From Lanius collurio (Eukaryota > Chordata > Aves > Passeriformes > Laniidae): a stretch of DNA of 64,000 nucleotides. The stretch lies in contig JACBWW010000052.1 in assembly GCA_020086605.1 (NCBI GenBank), forward strand, positions 79,994 through 143,993, given 5' to 3'. Position 1 is the first letter of the stretch, and each line of letters starts with the position of its first letter. Below are positions 31,101 to 45,399 of this stretch, in pieces. A program made the translations under genes and the position numbers. The notes below the pieces were generated by a model. The model was not told where the DNA came from. It ran no database searches and was given only the letters and a program-made list of their open reading frames with translations.

Positions 31101-34100
31101 GGGCTGCGGGTGGGGGTAGCGCAGGTGTGCGGGCCGGCGGCCGGAGCTCTCCGCCTGCTGGCGCAGTGGCCCCGCGGGAAGGCGGTGCCCGGGGGGCGGT
31201 GGTCGAGGCCGGCCTGAGCCCCCCCGTGGGCCGGCGGCGCGGAGGCGCGGGAAGATGGCGCCTCTGCAGTGCAGCAGAGAGGAGGCGCCGACAGCCCGCG
31301 CCCCTCTGCCGCCGCCCCTGCCCGCCCTCTTTCCTTCCCTCCCCGGGGCGCCTCCACCAGCCCCGGCCGAGCGGCATCTTCGCCGGATCCCCAGTCTAAA
31401 TGGGGCGGAGGATGGGGGTCCCCCTGTGCCCTCCCTCCGCGTGGGAGTGTGCGCTCACCGCGGTCCCTGCAGGGTGGACTAAAGCAAGCTCCAACCCCAC
31501 AGGAGTTGGCACAGCTCGGTGTCGGTTCTCCCCCCCCCCCTCCAGATCTTAAAAAGAAGGTGTGGGAGGGGTGAGTCACCTCCTAGTCTCCTTTGCTCCC
31601 TGCTTGCCATACTTCGGCCTGAAGACCTCGGCCTCCCGTGTCGATCCCCGCTTTTCCCGGGGGATCAGGAACTGGGTGGGGGTGAGGTGGACGACGGTAT
31701 TCTGCCTGATAGCAGAGACGGCTGCTCGTGGTCCCTGCCAGGGCATGGGGATGCAGGTCTGTGGGTCAGGTGCCCTTCCCAGGAGGGACTTAAATACGCC
31801 ATGAATAAGACGAGGCAGCTTCATACCAGCGCTCCGTCCCTGCAGCCAAGGCTGCCAGCCACAGGCTCTTGCTTTGAGGCATGATCTTGACAACATCGAA
31901 CATGATGTATCAAGCTGAGCAGTTCTAGAGATGCTCAGACGCTTAAAGCTTCCAGTTACAGGACTCGTTGGGGTTTTAGCAGCTTCTTGCAACCATTTGT
32001 TGTCTGAATGCAATAGAAAGAAATGTCTGCCTAGGGTGTGTAGCTTAAGTAAAAAATGAAATTTTATGGTTGAGACCATGCTTCAGGATAGACTATAGAA
32101 GGATGGGCTTTTCTGTTGGGTCCTTATAGCCCTAGCCTTACAGATAAGTGTGTAGGTGTTTCCACTGCAAAGGTGCTGGAAGAAAGGAGGGGCTTGCATT
32201 TTGCACCAGAACTTTCAGGAGGACTGAACATCTGTGCTTAGAGACCTCTGCAATGGTGTCTGCCTTAGTGATAGCCAGAATTCTGAGAGACATTTTTTGC
32301 CTGGAAATGGGCACTGATGTTTCTACAGAAGCTTTCCTGTCTTCTGTCATTCCATGTGAATGTTTGAGGTTTGGCATTTATCTCTTTTCTTTATGTTTTA
32401 TGGTGGAGTAGGTTTAAACATCTGGTGGTCTTGTGATAAGCCATTTTTTGGTCTTGATTATCTAAGGTTGATGTTTTGAGCAAGCCACATGTTTTTATAA
32501 CACTAAGATATTTCATAATAGAAATAGTGTGTGTGCATGTTCTGCACTTGAACTATCATTTTATGCTAAAGGGTGGAATTTTAATGTTAGAATTCTATTT
32601 TCTGTAGATCTCTTTTCTGAAATGAGGTGTTTTTCCTGCCATTTTAACAGATACTTTCTGGAAAGCAGCAAAGAATCTGTACTTTTCTTTCCTTGGGAAA
32701 TGATATAAGGCAAAAAAAGCAGGAACAAAACAAATCCTATCTGTTTTACACATGAGGAATTCCTCTCTAAAATTACTGGTAGATTAATAGTGATTTAGCA
32801 TCTTTAAAGGAAATATTCTGTAGTGGTATCTCGGTGATTCCATGGTTGCTTAGCATTTTACTTCTGACACTCATGTGACTCATACTCACTGGCGTTAGGA
32901 AATATTGGCCAAGAGGTGTCATGGTTTGTGAAACTGCCATATTCTGCAGTAGCTATTTTTGCATTTAATGTTTTTCAGTAATTGTCTGGTCTTAGTAGAT
33001 AAATGCAACAGACATTAACTATCATTGTGAATTTGCATGGATGATCCTGGTTTATAAATCATTTCCTCTCATTAGCATACTGAGGTTTCTGCCATGTCTC
33101 CTCTGCTTGCTGGTCTAGCTCCCTGTTTCTAAACAAGACTCCTTTACCAGCTGACTAAAATGAAATTGTTAAGATATTGGTATCTCATAATCTGCCCCTC
33201 AGAAAAAAGACAAAAAGGATGTTGCTTGACAGTGTTTTTCTTTAAGCTGGGTAATGTAGTGCTCTTGTTTATGTTATTCTGGCATTGTTTGGTTATTTTT
33301 TTAGGAGAAGGCCCCAAATATTTGTTTCTTCATTCTTTAGTTTCCTAGTAAATCTTTCAAGAAATGACATTTAAATGTGGGAAGGGGAGCAAAGCCTTTA
33401 CTTCTATTACAGACTTTCAGTTCCTCTTTCTGTCGATTCTGTTCCCAAATTCCCCTGGCAAAGGTTTGCATTTGTTGCAGGATCCCTTTTGCACTTTAAT
33501 TTAAGATGCTGCCACGGGGTGGGTGGCTGAGTGGCTACATAGGGCAGGCTCTCTGGGATCATCAGAATCCTTGGCAGTCAGGTGGACAAATGAGTGAGTA
33601 AAGAAAAGCGTCTCCCTTTCTTTCTCATTTGTCTTTTGTTTGATTGATGAGCAACAGTCAATTTTGAGACTTGCATGATCTTCAGGTGCCTTTTCTGTGG
33701 AAAAAAACATGATCAACTGCTGTGCTTCTTCCCAAAACATGTATGAAAACCTGAGGAAGCTAACAAGATCTTCATGTTTTTAAATTTTATTTTCCTTCCC
33801 CATGGGCTCTTTGTGTGACAGATGTAAACCATTTCCCTTATCCACTTTTAATTGATCAGTGATGAATTGCAGGGCAAAACTACAAGAAGCATAGATCTCC
33901 TTTGGCTCTTCATGACTTGCTGTTTGCATGTGTTTAATAAACTGTGAAGGATAATAAACAGTTTGATTTATAAGTTGTATGAAGAAAAGGAATGACAATT
34001 TCTTGTAATTAGTAGCTTGTTTCCAATACAAAGCTTAGCAAAATACCTGAAGAGCGTAGTAACTTAATCTAATTGCTTGACGAAATGACAGATGTTACTC

Positions 34101-34214
34101 TGAGCAGAATAATTATTTTAGTGACTCAGTAAAATAATTAACACCAGCTGTTGGGTGTGGAGGCTTGGTCAAGAAATTGGTGGATACCGTCACCTGAAGG
34201 AGGTCTCTGGTCTG

Positions 34215-34345
34215 ACCCTGTGCCCAGAGCAGGGCCAGCTCTGGGATCAGACCAGGCTGCATGGGGCTTTCTGCAGCTGAGTCTTGAAAATGGAGCTCTG
34301 AGGTCAGAGCCTTTACCACCTCTCTGCCAAGCCTGCTCCGTCCAC
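34215..34345 (-). mobile_element. Possible old CR1 fragment, antisense
   Basis: GATCAGACCAGGCTGCATGG, followed by a TTTACCACCTCTCTGCCAAG block, resembles the antisense order of a CR1 tail (ACCAGGTTGC... ACCACCTCTCTGGGCAA). It is strongly diverged and its ends are uncertain. Confidence 0.4.
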
Positions 34346-35571
34346 CGTTTGGTTGGTTCACCTGTGTTGAAATTCTCTAGGCTTAATTGACATCCTTAGT
34401 CCTAAGTACTCTGAATGATGTCATTTTGATACCTTCCAAAAAAGGTATGCAATAACCAGAAGTTGAAAAAATTGTGTTTGGGTTAATTAAGCAAAAATTA
34501 CATTTGTCAAATGTCCATGTATGTGTATATACATGTGTGTATGCATATAATGCATTAAAACACCTTATGTATCAAGATAATATATACAAATATATTTAAC
34601 TTCTGAACATATTTGCATATATAATGTATTACATTTAACATTACTATATGTATATATCTGTGTCTTATTAGTTCATAGGATCTATTAAACCAGCAGACAC
34701 CTACTTCCTTACATCCAGACAATTAAGAGATGAAGACTGCTGCTGATAAAAATGTAATTGGGTTTGTGTATCATAATTGGTTTACTAAAGTTGTTAGGTG
34801 AGATGTCTGGTGGGGTTTTAACAAATAAGTCCAGACCTGTGTTTTACTTGATTTAAATTCTGAGGATTTTGTAAAAATTCCTGTGGTATAAGAAGATTAG
34901 AAGTAAAGCAAATTGAAAAAAATACTGAGGACTTTATGTAAGCTTGGCTAACTCTTAGAATGTGTTCTTGTGATGAGCGTTTACAATAGTTGCTGCCAGG
35001 CTGAAGAATGCCAGGAGCAATGTTGATAGCAAGCTTGAGCCTGGAATAATTTGGAGTCAAAGGGCTCTTGAGAGATGTTAAAATTTCACTCTGACCTGAT
35101 TTTTGTTTAAAACTGAATGCAGTCTGATGAGCCCTCAGTCTCACAACCTGATTTGGAGTCTGCCTGCTTTCCCTTCACCCTCTTTCAACCTATAGTTGAG
35201 GTTTTGAAAGCACATTTTCTGCCCTGTTTGGAGATACCAGCCAGCTGAGAGTGTCAGCCAGTAATGACTGTGTGAGGCTTTAAGTCTCAAGCCCTAAATA
35301 AGTCACTTTTCTGCCCTTGATTGTAATGTGATATTGGTTCTGAAACCTAAGTATTTGGCTTTTTTCCTTCATTTGGACTAAAAAACCATTGGAGAGCTAC
35401 CTGATTATTAAATCTTCATGTAGATTCCAAAAGCTCTCCAGATGCCTTCAATCACTGAAAATATTTATCTTTCTGTGTGAGAATTTATTCATGGAACAAA
35501 AGAAACAAAATAGGTGGGGTTAATGGCCTCTGTTCAAGGAGATCAATTTGAATAACAGTAAATTAGTATGT

Positions 35572-35643
35572 TTGCATGTATATATGTATATATATATACA
35601 TGCAATATAATATATATATATTCACATATATGTATATGTGAAT
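35572..35643. repeat. TA-rich tract with two adjacent hairpins
   Basis: TTGCATGTATATA (35572-35584) pairs with TATATACATGCAA (35593-35605). ATTCACATAT (35620-35629) pairs with ATATGTGAAT (35634-35643). A further AT-rich tract without clear pairing lies at about 34510-34660. Confidence 0.8.
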
Positions 35644-38600
35644 TCCACACACGATGGAAATTAGGGTAATGGGCAGTACACTCCACAGTTGTAATCAGTG
35701 AAGTGGCTGGCAAAACATGCTTTCCAGGTGACAAACACATTTTGTAGTGTGAAAGTAAAGATATTCAAGTACATGCTGTTTTTTAGATGGGTGGAAAAAC
35801 TTACACCAGCTACTGACAGTAAGGACACCACTGTTCTATGGCTATGTGCTGCAGGTTTCTTGCCCTGCATTGATTAACAGAAACAGGACTGAGCAGTAGG
35901 TGTGGATGTTGCTGGTTTCTTTACTGGAACTCCCAGTGTAATAGCTTTGTGAGTGCTCCAAGTTCTTCATTTGAGGAGTGGGACTTTGTTTTTTTGGTAG
36001 TCCTCCCAGCAAGTTCAGGAGAACTTCATCCTTTCTTGGGGATTGAATATTAAAGGGTAAGTAAATATAGATGGAGGCTTTCCAAAAGAAAGCTTCTGGC
36101 TAAGCAATGGCATTCCATGGACTATGGGACAGCCAAGCTTTAAACAGAGGAGCATATGAGCTGGTGTGCTTTGTGGTTTTGCAGTCCAGGTGCTCTTTCC
36201 AGGCAGAGTTAACCACAGGCTGGCAATTGAGCTTGCTCAGTAGCTGGCTTCAAAGAGCTGCTCTTTCAGTGGCCACCACTCTGTTAAGTGCTCTCTGACC
36301 ACCCTCTAGGCTGGTTTTACAATCATGTGCTGTGCTAAAAGGAATGAGCTGTACATTTTTTGTTAGGTGGTTATTTTCTGGCGAACATATCAGAGACTTG
36401 AGTTGGAAATAGGCCACAAGCAGTCAAGCTGCCCTAGCTAAAAAAGCAGGCAAGCTTCTCTGAGGAAGAACCACATTTACTGAAGTTTATGCAATAGCAT
36501 TAAATTAAAGTGTTGGCTCCTTCGCCTCCCTCTGGTGACTTGCATCAGGGCATGAGCAGTCTTTTCCCATATCACCCGTCTTGAGTGTCTGGTTGTTAAA
36601 ACTTAGTGTCAAGTCACTGTGAAAAGGCAGAAATCTCCAAGGAAGTGCATTCAGGGATGGATGACTCCATTCGGTTCCCACGGACCCATTTTGAGCTAAT
36701 CAGGATAGGAATTCCCTGTTCTCTGCTCTGGGGAAATATGAGACTAGATGAAGCTTATTTATTCAAGCACAGCAGATAACATATGACAGGAATGGCGCAA
36801 AACTAGTTGTATGTGTTAGTAAAAGCATTTAGAAGTGGTTCCTTTTCAGAGCACCAAAGTGATCCAGTATGACAATTTACATGATTAACAGAATCTGTTA
36901 GGATTTGCAATTTATCAAAGAAAGCACATTTTTAATAGGATTTGAAGATGGGGGGAGGTTGAGAGATTCCTGTATTTATGTGGAACTGTGTTAATACTGG
37001 ACTTTAAAGTTTTTGAAACCATGAAACAAGAGTTTACACGTATACAGCTTATATTGAGATAATACAGTTAATTAGTTCTAATAGATTTGAAGTATACCAT
37101 TAAGTTGTTGTGGTGAAGATGAAAATTGCTACCTCATCCACCTCCAACTGTTAGAATTAGTGTCCAATGGACACACACATTAAAAAAACAGATGGGGTAG
37201 GATTCTGGAGTTGTTTCTAATCTCCTTGTCATGCTATCACGCTGTCTTTGTGTCTGCAGCAAACCTTCTCTTACCTTATCAGCACAATTTTAGAGTAGAG
37301 ATTGCTCATTCTGAAGATTTAACCCTGTAAAATTGATTTTTCTCTAAATTATGGTCTCTGGAAAAGGGTGAGGTTTTTTCACATGGTCAAATACCATGAT
37401 ACAGTTTTGTGACAAATTACTAATGGCCAACTTGTTCTCTTGTCCATGCTTAGTTATGTAAATTTATTTGTAGCTGCAGTTTTGGATCTGGAATACGGAG
37501 TCCTCAACTGATAGAATTATTTCATTCTGCTTTCTCATCATTCAAATGGTAACTACAAACTATTTGATCCCTATGCCTTACCTGAAAACAAGAGGAGATA
37601 GATTTTTTTTTTTCCAAGTATTGTTGTTAAAGGTTTGATTTTGTTGCAATTGTTTTTTAAAGCTCTGCATGAAGTAAGTCATGACTTCTAATTGTTTTTT
37701 TTCCTTGGAAAAACCTCTCTTTAGTAGGCATCCTATGTAATGTGTATGTATTTGTAAATAGTGGAAAGTACATTATTATTAGGGGAAGGTAAACCAAGGA
37801 AGGGAAGAAAATGCAATGCAATAAAATGGTTGTGGCTTTAAAAGAACATTCATTAGTTTGGGAGTTTTCTTTTGTTTTCTTTATAGGTGTTGTAAATTTA
37901 AATGTACTAAATGGTGATTGATTGTTGTCTAACTGTTGAATGTTTCCAGTATGGAAATGTGAGGGGTTTGTGCATGCATAGCATTAGTGAGTCTAGTCCT
38001 GTCACATGCATTAAGCTTTTGGGTTGTTTTGAAGTTGGTTTGATATTCTTTTGCAGCCCTGCTTTGTGTACCTTGTCTGTTCTCTGCTCAGTTCTCTTAA
38101 TGATGAAGTGGAATAAAATTGCTTTTAATGACACATCTTGCAGCATCAAAATTTCATTGTTTTCTTTTGCCAATTCTGTCCTCAGTTCCGTTATGTCTTA
38201 AAAGGGTGATGATGCTGAAGTTGCTTAAGAACAAACTTTTTAGAACTCCAAATTCTTTCTTTCAGTGTTGGTGTTCTCCTAGTACTTGATTGCCAGCAAT
38301 TTGCAGATGACAACTTGTCTGTAATCCCAACACCCAGATTTATCATGAGGATGTCAGCTTTAGTTCATTTAAAAGAAACACCAACAAAATAAAACCAAAG
38401 ACTCCCAAATTAAAATTTAATATTTAGATTTAATGCAGAAGGGTAAGGAGAGGAATTAGAAAGCTTAAAGACAAAGTAAGAGGCCCAGAAACACAAACAT
38501 GTGAGTGAGAGAATTGTGAAGTCTTCTGAGGGAACCTGAGCACTGGCAGTTTCTTTCACTTTCATTTAGATTTGTTTCTACTTTGGCATAGTCTTCTTTT

Positions 38601-39297
38601 GATCTCATAGTGGTAATTTAAGTTGTCAGGTTTTTTTTTTTTTCCTTTTTCCTGCTAGCCGTAGCATCTAAAAAGCCAGTTTCTCCTTTTCCATGTGCAG
38701 AGTGTTCTTCATAGTTGTGGTCACATCTCTGAGCTGTGGAGGTGGAATGGATCAGCTTTCTCTGCCAGCCTCCAGCTGGAATCCAGGCTGAAGTGGTATT
38801 TCTGATAAAAGTTAGCACTTAACTGCATGGGTTTTATTTAGTGAATGACCAAGATGAGATGGGTGGGTGGGAGGGGAGCAGATGCCATTCCTGTTGTGCC
38901 ATGAGGGAAGGAGGATTGCTGGCTCACCCTGGCTATCTTCGTGACATCCCTGCTCTGGTTCAGGAGGTGTTCATTTGGTTGGAGGAACTGATGCTTTTCT
39001 GAAGGTATTTGCAAGAAAATCCAGTGGACAGCTGAGCTGGGAGAGAAAGTGTGATTGCTGATGAATAGCAGGATAAAATTAAATCAGAGCATTTTACTTT
39101 AAAATCAGTCTTAAACTATTTCTGAAAACATGGTCAAATAAGACTTAGGCTTTGTCAAATATCTTTAATTTATAGCTATAATCTGAATGGTAAACTTTTT
39201 ACAGAACTGCCGTGGGCAATGGCAAAAATACTGAAGGTCAAGGCTCAGGCTCTAAAAATTGGGACTGGCATAGGTTGCTTGTCTCATCTGAAGCATC

Positions 39298-39637
39298 TGT
39301 TGGCAATTGAATGATGGACACAGACCGGCAAGGAATCTGAATTGTTTATTCAAAGGAACGAGCTGGTTTTATACACTTGTCCAAGGCACAGTATTTCCTT
39401 ATATGGCGTGACCTATCCCATGTTGCTACATCAGCAACACACTTTCTCAATGTCCTTTTATGGGGTGGTCACTCACTATTCACCCATGTGCCAGCTCCTG
39501 GAAGGCTCATCTCCTAGGGGTCTGCTGTGTGTCACCTCCCCTCAGGGTCCAATGGAGACAAGCCTCTCTGTGCTGCTATGTGCCTCTGCAGGCAGGTTTT
39601 ACAGCTCACAACCCAATTCTACCTTAAAATTCCCCAT
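39298..39637 (-). mobile_element. Solo LTR, class II-like, family F
   Basis: The element of about 340 bp is flanked by AGCATC (39292-39297 and 39638-39643), a 6-bp duplication. On the + strand it starts TGTTGGCAATTG; the other terminus is one base off the ideal CA. Read on the minus strand it has a TATA box (GTATAAAACC near 39370) and AATAAAC about 20 bases later (near 39347). It lies antisense to APP. Confidence 0.7.
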
Positions 39638-42545
39638 AGCATCCACTTTGAGTTGAGTTGAGTGAGGCTGGACATACTTCAATATCTGTGCATGCATAAA
39701 TGTTTGTAATGTTTTTTAAGAAAATTGTATCTCTTAACTAATAAGAGGAAGAAAGCTTTAATTAATCTCTCACTTGAAAGAAAACAGCTTTTTGTTACTT
39801 CAAAGTTATGTACTCCTTTTATAAGCAAAAAGTGTGACTTACAAAGTGCTGTTGACTTGTGAGGCTGAGCAGTGGTGGATGGAAGACTTAAGTTTTCTGT
39901 TGTTGCTGTAAAACTGGTGTTTGACATTGAGACTGATAATCAGTGTCAAGTGACTGCCTCTTTTTCAAGAGGGATGTTGGGGCCTGGAGACTGTATTGAG
40001 AGTAGGGCCATCCTCTCTGGGAAGGACATAGGGAGGAGAGAGCTGGGACAGAAATTGGTGTCTCTGATAGATAGAAGTAATTAAAAAAAAAATTAAAAAT
40101 TCCAACTCTGGAGGTAAAAATCAGGTGAGAAGAACAATCTAATTTATCAAAATGAAGAATGAAAAGTGTCTTATTTGCCTGCTCAAAGAGTAAATACCAG
40201 GCAAGGAAAGACATGCCAAGTATCCTATCTGGAAGGCTTTGCAGGTAGGAAACTGGTAACATGTTTTTGGTGGTACAGGCTTGGGGCAAGCTGAGAAGAT
40301 AAATAGATTTTTTGCCTTCAGATGTGAAGACTGCAGAACTAATTTTCCAAGGAAGTGAGTTCAAGATGTTTGGCTTCATCATCCTAAACAGGAGAAATGT
40401 AATAATAACTTGTAATGTGGAAGAGGTCAGATCAAATATCTCTGTTCTAATGATGGGATTTGAATTCTATTCCCACCTGGTACTCTCAATGCCTTAACCA
40501 CACACCCTGAGAGGAATACAGTTGTGTCTTGTCATACCATATTTTGTAGACAATAAGACTGTTTGCAAATACAGCATAAATTATTTTGTTGTTTATTTTA
40601 GGATATGAAATTTGGTGCTATCAAAACATAACTAAGCCTTAAACTTGATGTATTTATTTTTTTAACCCTATTGTAAGCAAGTGTTTTCTTTGAAAAACTG
40701 GTTACTGTAGTTTGGGATTTTGCGGATAAAAATGCAATAATATTTGCAGAACTATTAAAGGAGACAGTTGGAAAATGTCTTCTTGGTGTGAGATTGTGAT
40801 AAAAAGTGAGTGATGAGTTTTTTGAACCCTTTGAAAGATTTTGTTTCAGCAGGACTGGTAAAAAACTAAAGACCCTGGATGCTGCTGGGTAGTGCTGAGC
40901 AAGTTTGCATTGTATCTGCTTATGGTTGTCTTTGCTCCATGCACTCAACCCTGCTCTGTGGCTCATCAAAACAGAAGTTTTCAAGAAGGAAAGAAATCAC
41001 TTTTAAGGAATTGGCTCAAGTCAACAGAGAAGGAGTATTTAATGCATTTTCATATCTTCTCATTTTTTAGATGACTGAGTCTGCAGAGAAAAAAAAAACC
41101 TTGTGAGGAAGATCACTAAATAATGTGGATAGGAGTGATAGCTCCTGTGTTCCTGTGACAGCTGAGGCTGGTGTACAAGGCCACAGTAGCCTTTGGGGAA
41201 TACTGAGTTTAAGCTGGAGCACAGGCTTTTTTTATGTCCATTACTTACTGCTTTTTAGTTCCAGAGAATAGTTCCAGAGAAATCTGCAAGTTAAACTTCT
41301 GTATGATACTGCTGCCCTGACTGCCATCAGCTTTCCCTGGAATTAGGCTTCTGGCAAGGTATGAGCTTGTCCAGCGTGATGAAAGAAAACTGAAGTAATT
41401 GTGGGTGTCTGCATCACTCCCTCAGAGTATCATTTATTTTGTTTGTATTGTGCTTGGCAACACTTGTCCAGAGTTTTAAGATTTGCTTTGAATTCTTGCC
41501 TTTACTTTGCCCTTTGCAGAAGTGTGGGTGGGGAGGCCTCCCAGGATCTCTGTCCCCATTCCAAGCTCTGCACTTCTGGTGCTGCTCCCCTGAGATTCTC
41601 CTGCCTGTCTGGGCTAATGGATTGCCAGGATCCATCACACCAGGTGCGGAGGGGCTTGTGTTTGTCTTCTACACCAATGAAAAATCCTGTTCTCTCTTAC
41701 TGTGCAATCAGTTAACGCTTATAATTCTTGTGAGATTTGTTTTCATGTCAGTGTTGTCTTTTTTGGTGTTCAGCTTCTTTTATCTTGCTCTGACAGTTTT
41801 AGTACTTATTTCAGGAGGAATGATGTAATACAAGGTTCATTTAAAAATATAAACCAAAACAACACCCATCAATGCCCCAGAGAAATGCCACCCCCACTTC
41901 TCACTCTAGCCTTTCTTTGGGAAACATTGTGTCACTGATTTGCTTGCACGAAGACTGCTTTTAATCATGTCAGCAGCCAAGTTGCTGTCTGAAGGTGATC
42001 TTCAAGGGTAGGAAAATAGAAGATTTTACTTGCTGCTCTGTGGCAGGTGTTGTAAGAACCAGATTTAAATGGTTTTCCTGAGTTGATGGGAAGAGGCAAT
42101 AAACAACTTACTGAGTGTTTTTAGAAAACTGGTGATTCTCTTGTAAGAATCAAAGGAAAGAATAGGCAGAAAGCCTTATAATTACAAATTAATCTTTAAG
42201 TAGTTTAACATTTCCTAATTGAAAAGCTTGTAGATTTGGGTAATGTGTACCTTGTAAGATTCATCCTTTGGCTTTATGTTGATGAGCAGTATATGTCATA
42301 GCATACCACGTTTTCTTCCTGAGTCAGGTAGTACAGAAGTCTAGAACTGATATGGGTTTTTTGAGTCAAAGTGTTCAGAAAAGAAAGGAGGGGAGCGTGT
42401 TGAGTCAGCTCTTCCCATGACTTCAATAAGATATCATAAAAAGCATATAAAAATTCCACTGGAAAGTGTCTCAACATTTTCAAACTCTGCAGCCAAATCA
42501 CTTAATGGCATCTAAATTGGTATGGTGTCAAAAACATAGAAGGCT

Positions 42546-42597
42546 AAATTTGAATTTAAATTTGAATAATAAATTTGAATTGCAAATTTGAATTTAA
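42546..42597. repeat. AAATTTGAAT repeats
   Basis: Four copies of AAATTTGAAT occur with spacings of 10-20 bases in a 52-base AT-rich stretch. Confidence 0.8.
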
Positions 42598-44036
42598 TGT
42601 ACCATGTCCCCCTTGTTGTTCTGATTGTGCTTTGAAAGAAGAAAATGGTCCTGGGGCAAGAAGGGTATACAGGTGGTAGTGGCTTGCCTGCCATGTTGGG
42701 ATGTGGCTCTTGAAATCTATAGGACGTGCTGTGCTATGCATGAATTTTAGCTTTTCCTTTATGAAAGTGGAGAAGTCACAGCTTTCTGGAGATCTTTCTT
42801 TAAAATAATGTTTATTGTTTCTGTGTTACTTTGGAGACTTTATTTAAATTGTAGATGGGTGTGACAAGCCATGTCAGGGGCTTGTCAGACCCCTGGAGAG
42901 GGGGTGGATGTCACTAACTGCGTATGGGGAATTCTTACAACACAGGTATGTCTTTCAGAGAGGGTTTCTCTCTACTCAGTAAGTAAGTATCGAGGCCAGA
43001 AGATTAAAAGAATGTAGAAGTGAAATAGGAGTTAAACTAAAGAGAGTTAAGCTAAAATTATGCATGCCTTTTAAAATATAGTTGTACAAATTTGTGCTGG
43101 TGGTTTGTTTTAGTCTGCTTAGAAACTTTCTCTTGCCTCTGTTATTTATTGTCTCAGACCTCAAATGATGCTTAGTCTCTTAATTAAAGAAACACCAACC
43201 GTGAAATTTTGGTGGGGTCTTTTTTTGCGTGGGAGTTTTTTTTGGAGTTGTTTTCTGTGTGTGTTTCTGTTTCTATTTTTACTTTTACAGAACCATTAGT
43301 AGCTCCCTCTTTAATATACTTTAAAAGTATTCTTGAAACTTTCCATACTAGTCTCCCATTAGTGACTGTTAGTCTTTTTGCTTTTGATATCAGCAGGTTT
43401 ATTTACAGTTTGGGGTGTAAGTTACATGCAATGCCTAGATTTGGTTTCAGGATACAAGATTAGATTCTCTTATAAGGAACTATAATGAGCAAGTGACTTG
43501 TAAAGCAACAGTTGATGAGTTAATTGCAAGAGTTTCATAAAGCTTAAAAAAAAACCCCACAAGCAGCCATGAAATGGAAAGGATGTAATGTTTTTGTTTT
43601 CAAAAGCAGCATACTGGTTATGAATTTGTGTTTGCAGAATGAAGTCAATAATGCAGTTCTACAGCTTGTATGGTTTTGATTAGGTACTCAGAAATGCTTA
43701 TCATAATTGCTGGATTGGTGGCACTCGCATCACACACTTGGGATTTTTTGGGAAAGTGCTCACTTGGAGCATACCACAGGAGTGTTGGAAAAATGAAATA
43801 TTCTTTGGACATAGCTAAAAATGCAGTGTTAACAAAAGAGAGATTGTCAGTTAGACTAAGAGTGCTTAATCTCAGTGGCCCCTCACTTTTCAGTAAACCT
43901 TTTAGTTTTGTAGTTGGCTTCCTTGCTTATGCAAGGCATATTATGACTTGTATGAAGAAACATTTGGTACACACAGAGGTTTATTTTTTTTAAAAAAATG
44001 TATGCTTTTATGTAATGGTGGTAGTTACTGGAGGTT

Positions 44037-44085
44037 GTTTTTTTTTTTTTTTTTCGTTTGTTTGTTTGTTTGTTTGTTTGTTTTT
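44037..44085. repeat. T-run and (GTTT)n microsatellite
   Basis: Eighteen Ts are followed by about seven GTTT units. Reading the minus strand gives A-rich (AAAC)n. Confidence 0.95.
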
Positions 44086-45399
44086 CTGCAGATGGGTTGT
44101 TAGATCCACGTACTACATAAATCCCTAACAGCTTCCTGCCACTGACACATTTAGCAGTTGGAGTTACCTGCAGAACTAATTCTGAGTTAGAAAATGGGTT
44201 TGGTTGCCTGAATCTGTTTGAAATATGTAGCCAGTTGTACTTGAAGGTACACATACAACAAATATTTTATTAATGCTGGCTTAGGAGACACACCTATGTC
44301 TCTGGGTGGATTTCTCTCTCTTCCCAGGTAATGATGGGAGGTGATGAGAAAGGTGAATTAAAATTACATGCTTTGCTTGCAATGATTATCCCTAGGTAAG
44401 GTGATGCTTCTAAGTGCCCCTGTTGGCTTTGATGGTGGAAAGTCTTACAGACTCATATTTGGTCTTGTGCTTATCGTGTCCCCTACACCATCAGTGCTGT
44501 GCCCCCCACCTCTGCTTGTTGGTCTCTGCCGCCCTTGTCATCCTTGAAGCTGCAGTGCCATACACGGGGTTCAGCTGCATATGATGGTTCTCTTCCAGAA
44601 GCACCTCTTCTGAGCCATCTGCTGGGATGGTGTTTGCCATCCTGCTTTAATTTTTGGTTTGTGATAGCATTGTGGGTATTTTTGACATGGGTTGTTGTTT
44701 TCCCTTCTCCATGTGCAAACACATACAGTTCCTACATAGATGATTTTTCTGAAGTGTCAGAAGGAAACAGTAGTCTCTGAATGAAGTTTAGTTCTTGAGA
44801 TGATCTTTTGGAATGAGGGGAGGGCAGGCAAGTGTCTGCTGATGCCCTTGTCTCCAGGGGAAATCACAGGAGACCAAAGAGTAGGCTCTTGGAAGGTGCT
44901 ACAGTTCACAGTTAGCCACATCTTTTTGTCAGCTTTGCCTATACCGTTATGAGGTGAGGCACTCATTTTGAACAATTATTATGGCTTTTAGAGATACATC
45001 CCTCTCTCCCTACACCTGATACCAGTTCTGAATGAGTTCATACTTCAAGTCAGTTGTGGTTGGTCTGCCAGCAGGTTTGATGGGTCTGTGGACTATTTCT
45101 GATAACTACCAAAGTAAGTGAGTGTGAGGAAAAAAGACCAGCTTCCATAAGCCTAGCCTTTCTGGGCTAGGATGTACATTTTGTACACCTATTTTTAGTG
45201 CCTCTTGGAATGTGAACTGGATACAGTTATGCTGAGCCTTGGTTGGCTGTGTGGCATGTTCTGCTATCAGCTGAAAAACCCCAGTGAAAAGGCCTGTTAA
45301 ATGTTGAAAGGAAAGATATCACAGTGAAGCCTTGAAGGGGAAGATAGTACAGTGAGTGTAGAGAGTAGAGAAGGTTGGTGTTAATGGTGTGGGGAGGAT

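Larger units (their letters stand above)
30085..31520. promoter_or_regulatory. APP: CpG island of the APP promoter
   Basis: A sharp rise in G+C and CpG density against the AT-rich surroundings covers the promoter, exon 1 and about 1 kb of intron 1. This is typical of a housekeeping, TATA-less vertebrate promoter, as known for APP. The long open frames on both strands here are products of stop-poor GC-rich DNA. Confidence 0.9.

Noticed and set aside
30156..31579. Long open frames on both strands of the CpG island (up to about 313 codons)
   Set aside because: Stop codons are rare in very GC-rich DNA. The predicted proteins are low-complexity Pro/Arg/Ala/Gly, and the + frame merely runs through APP exon 1 into the intron past a good splice donor.
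42860..42900. GACAAGCC...GGCTTGTC inverted repeat resembling the start of the LTR at 19235
   Set aside because: Only about 20 bases match and no other LTR feature is present, so I did not call an LTR.
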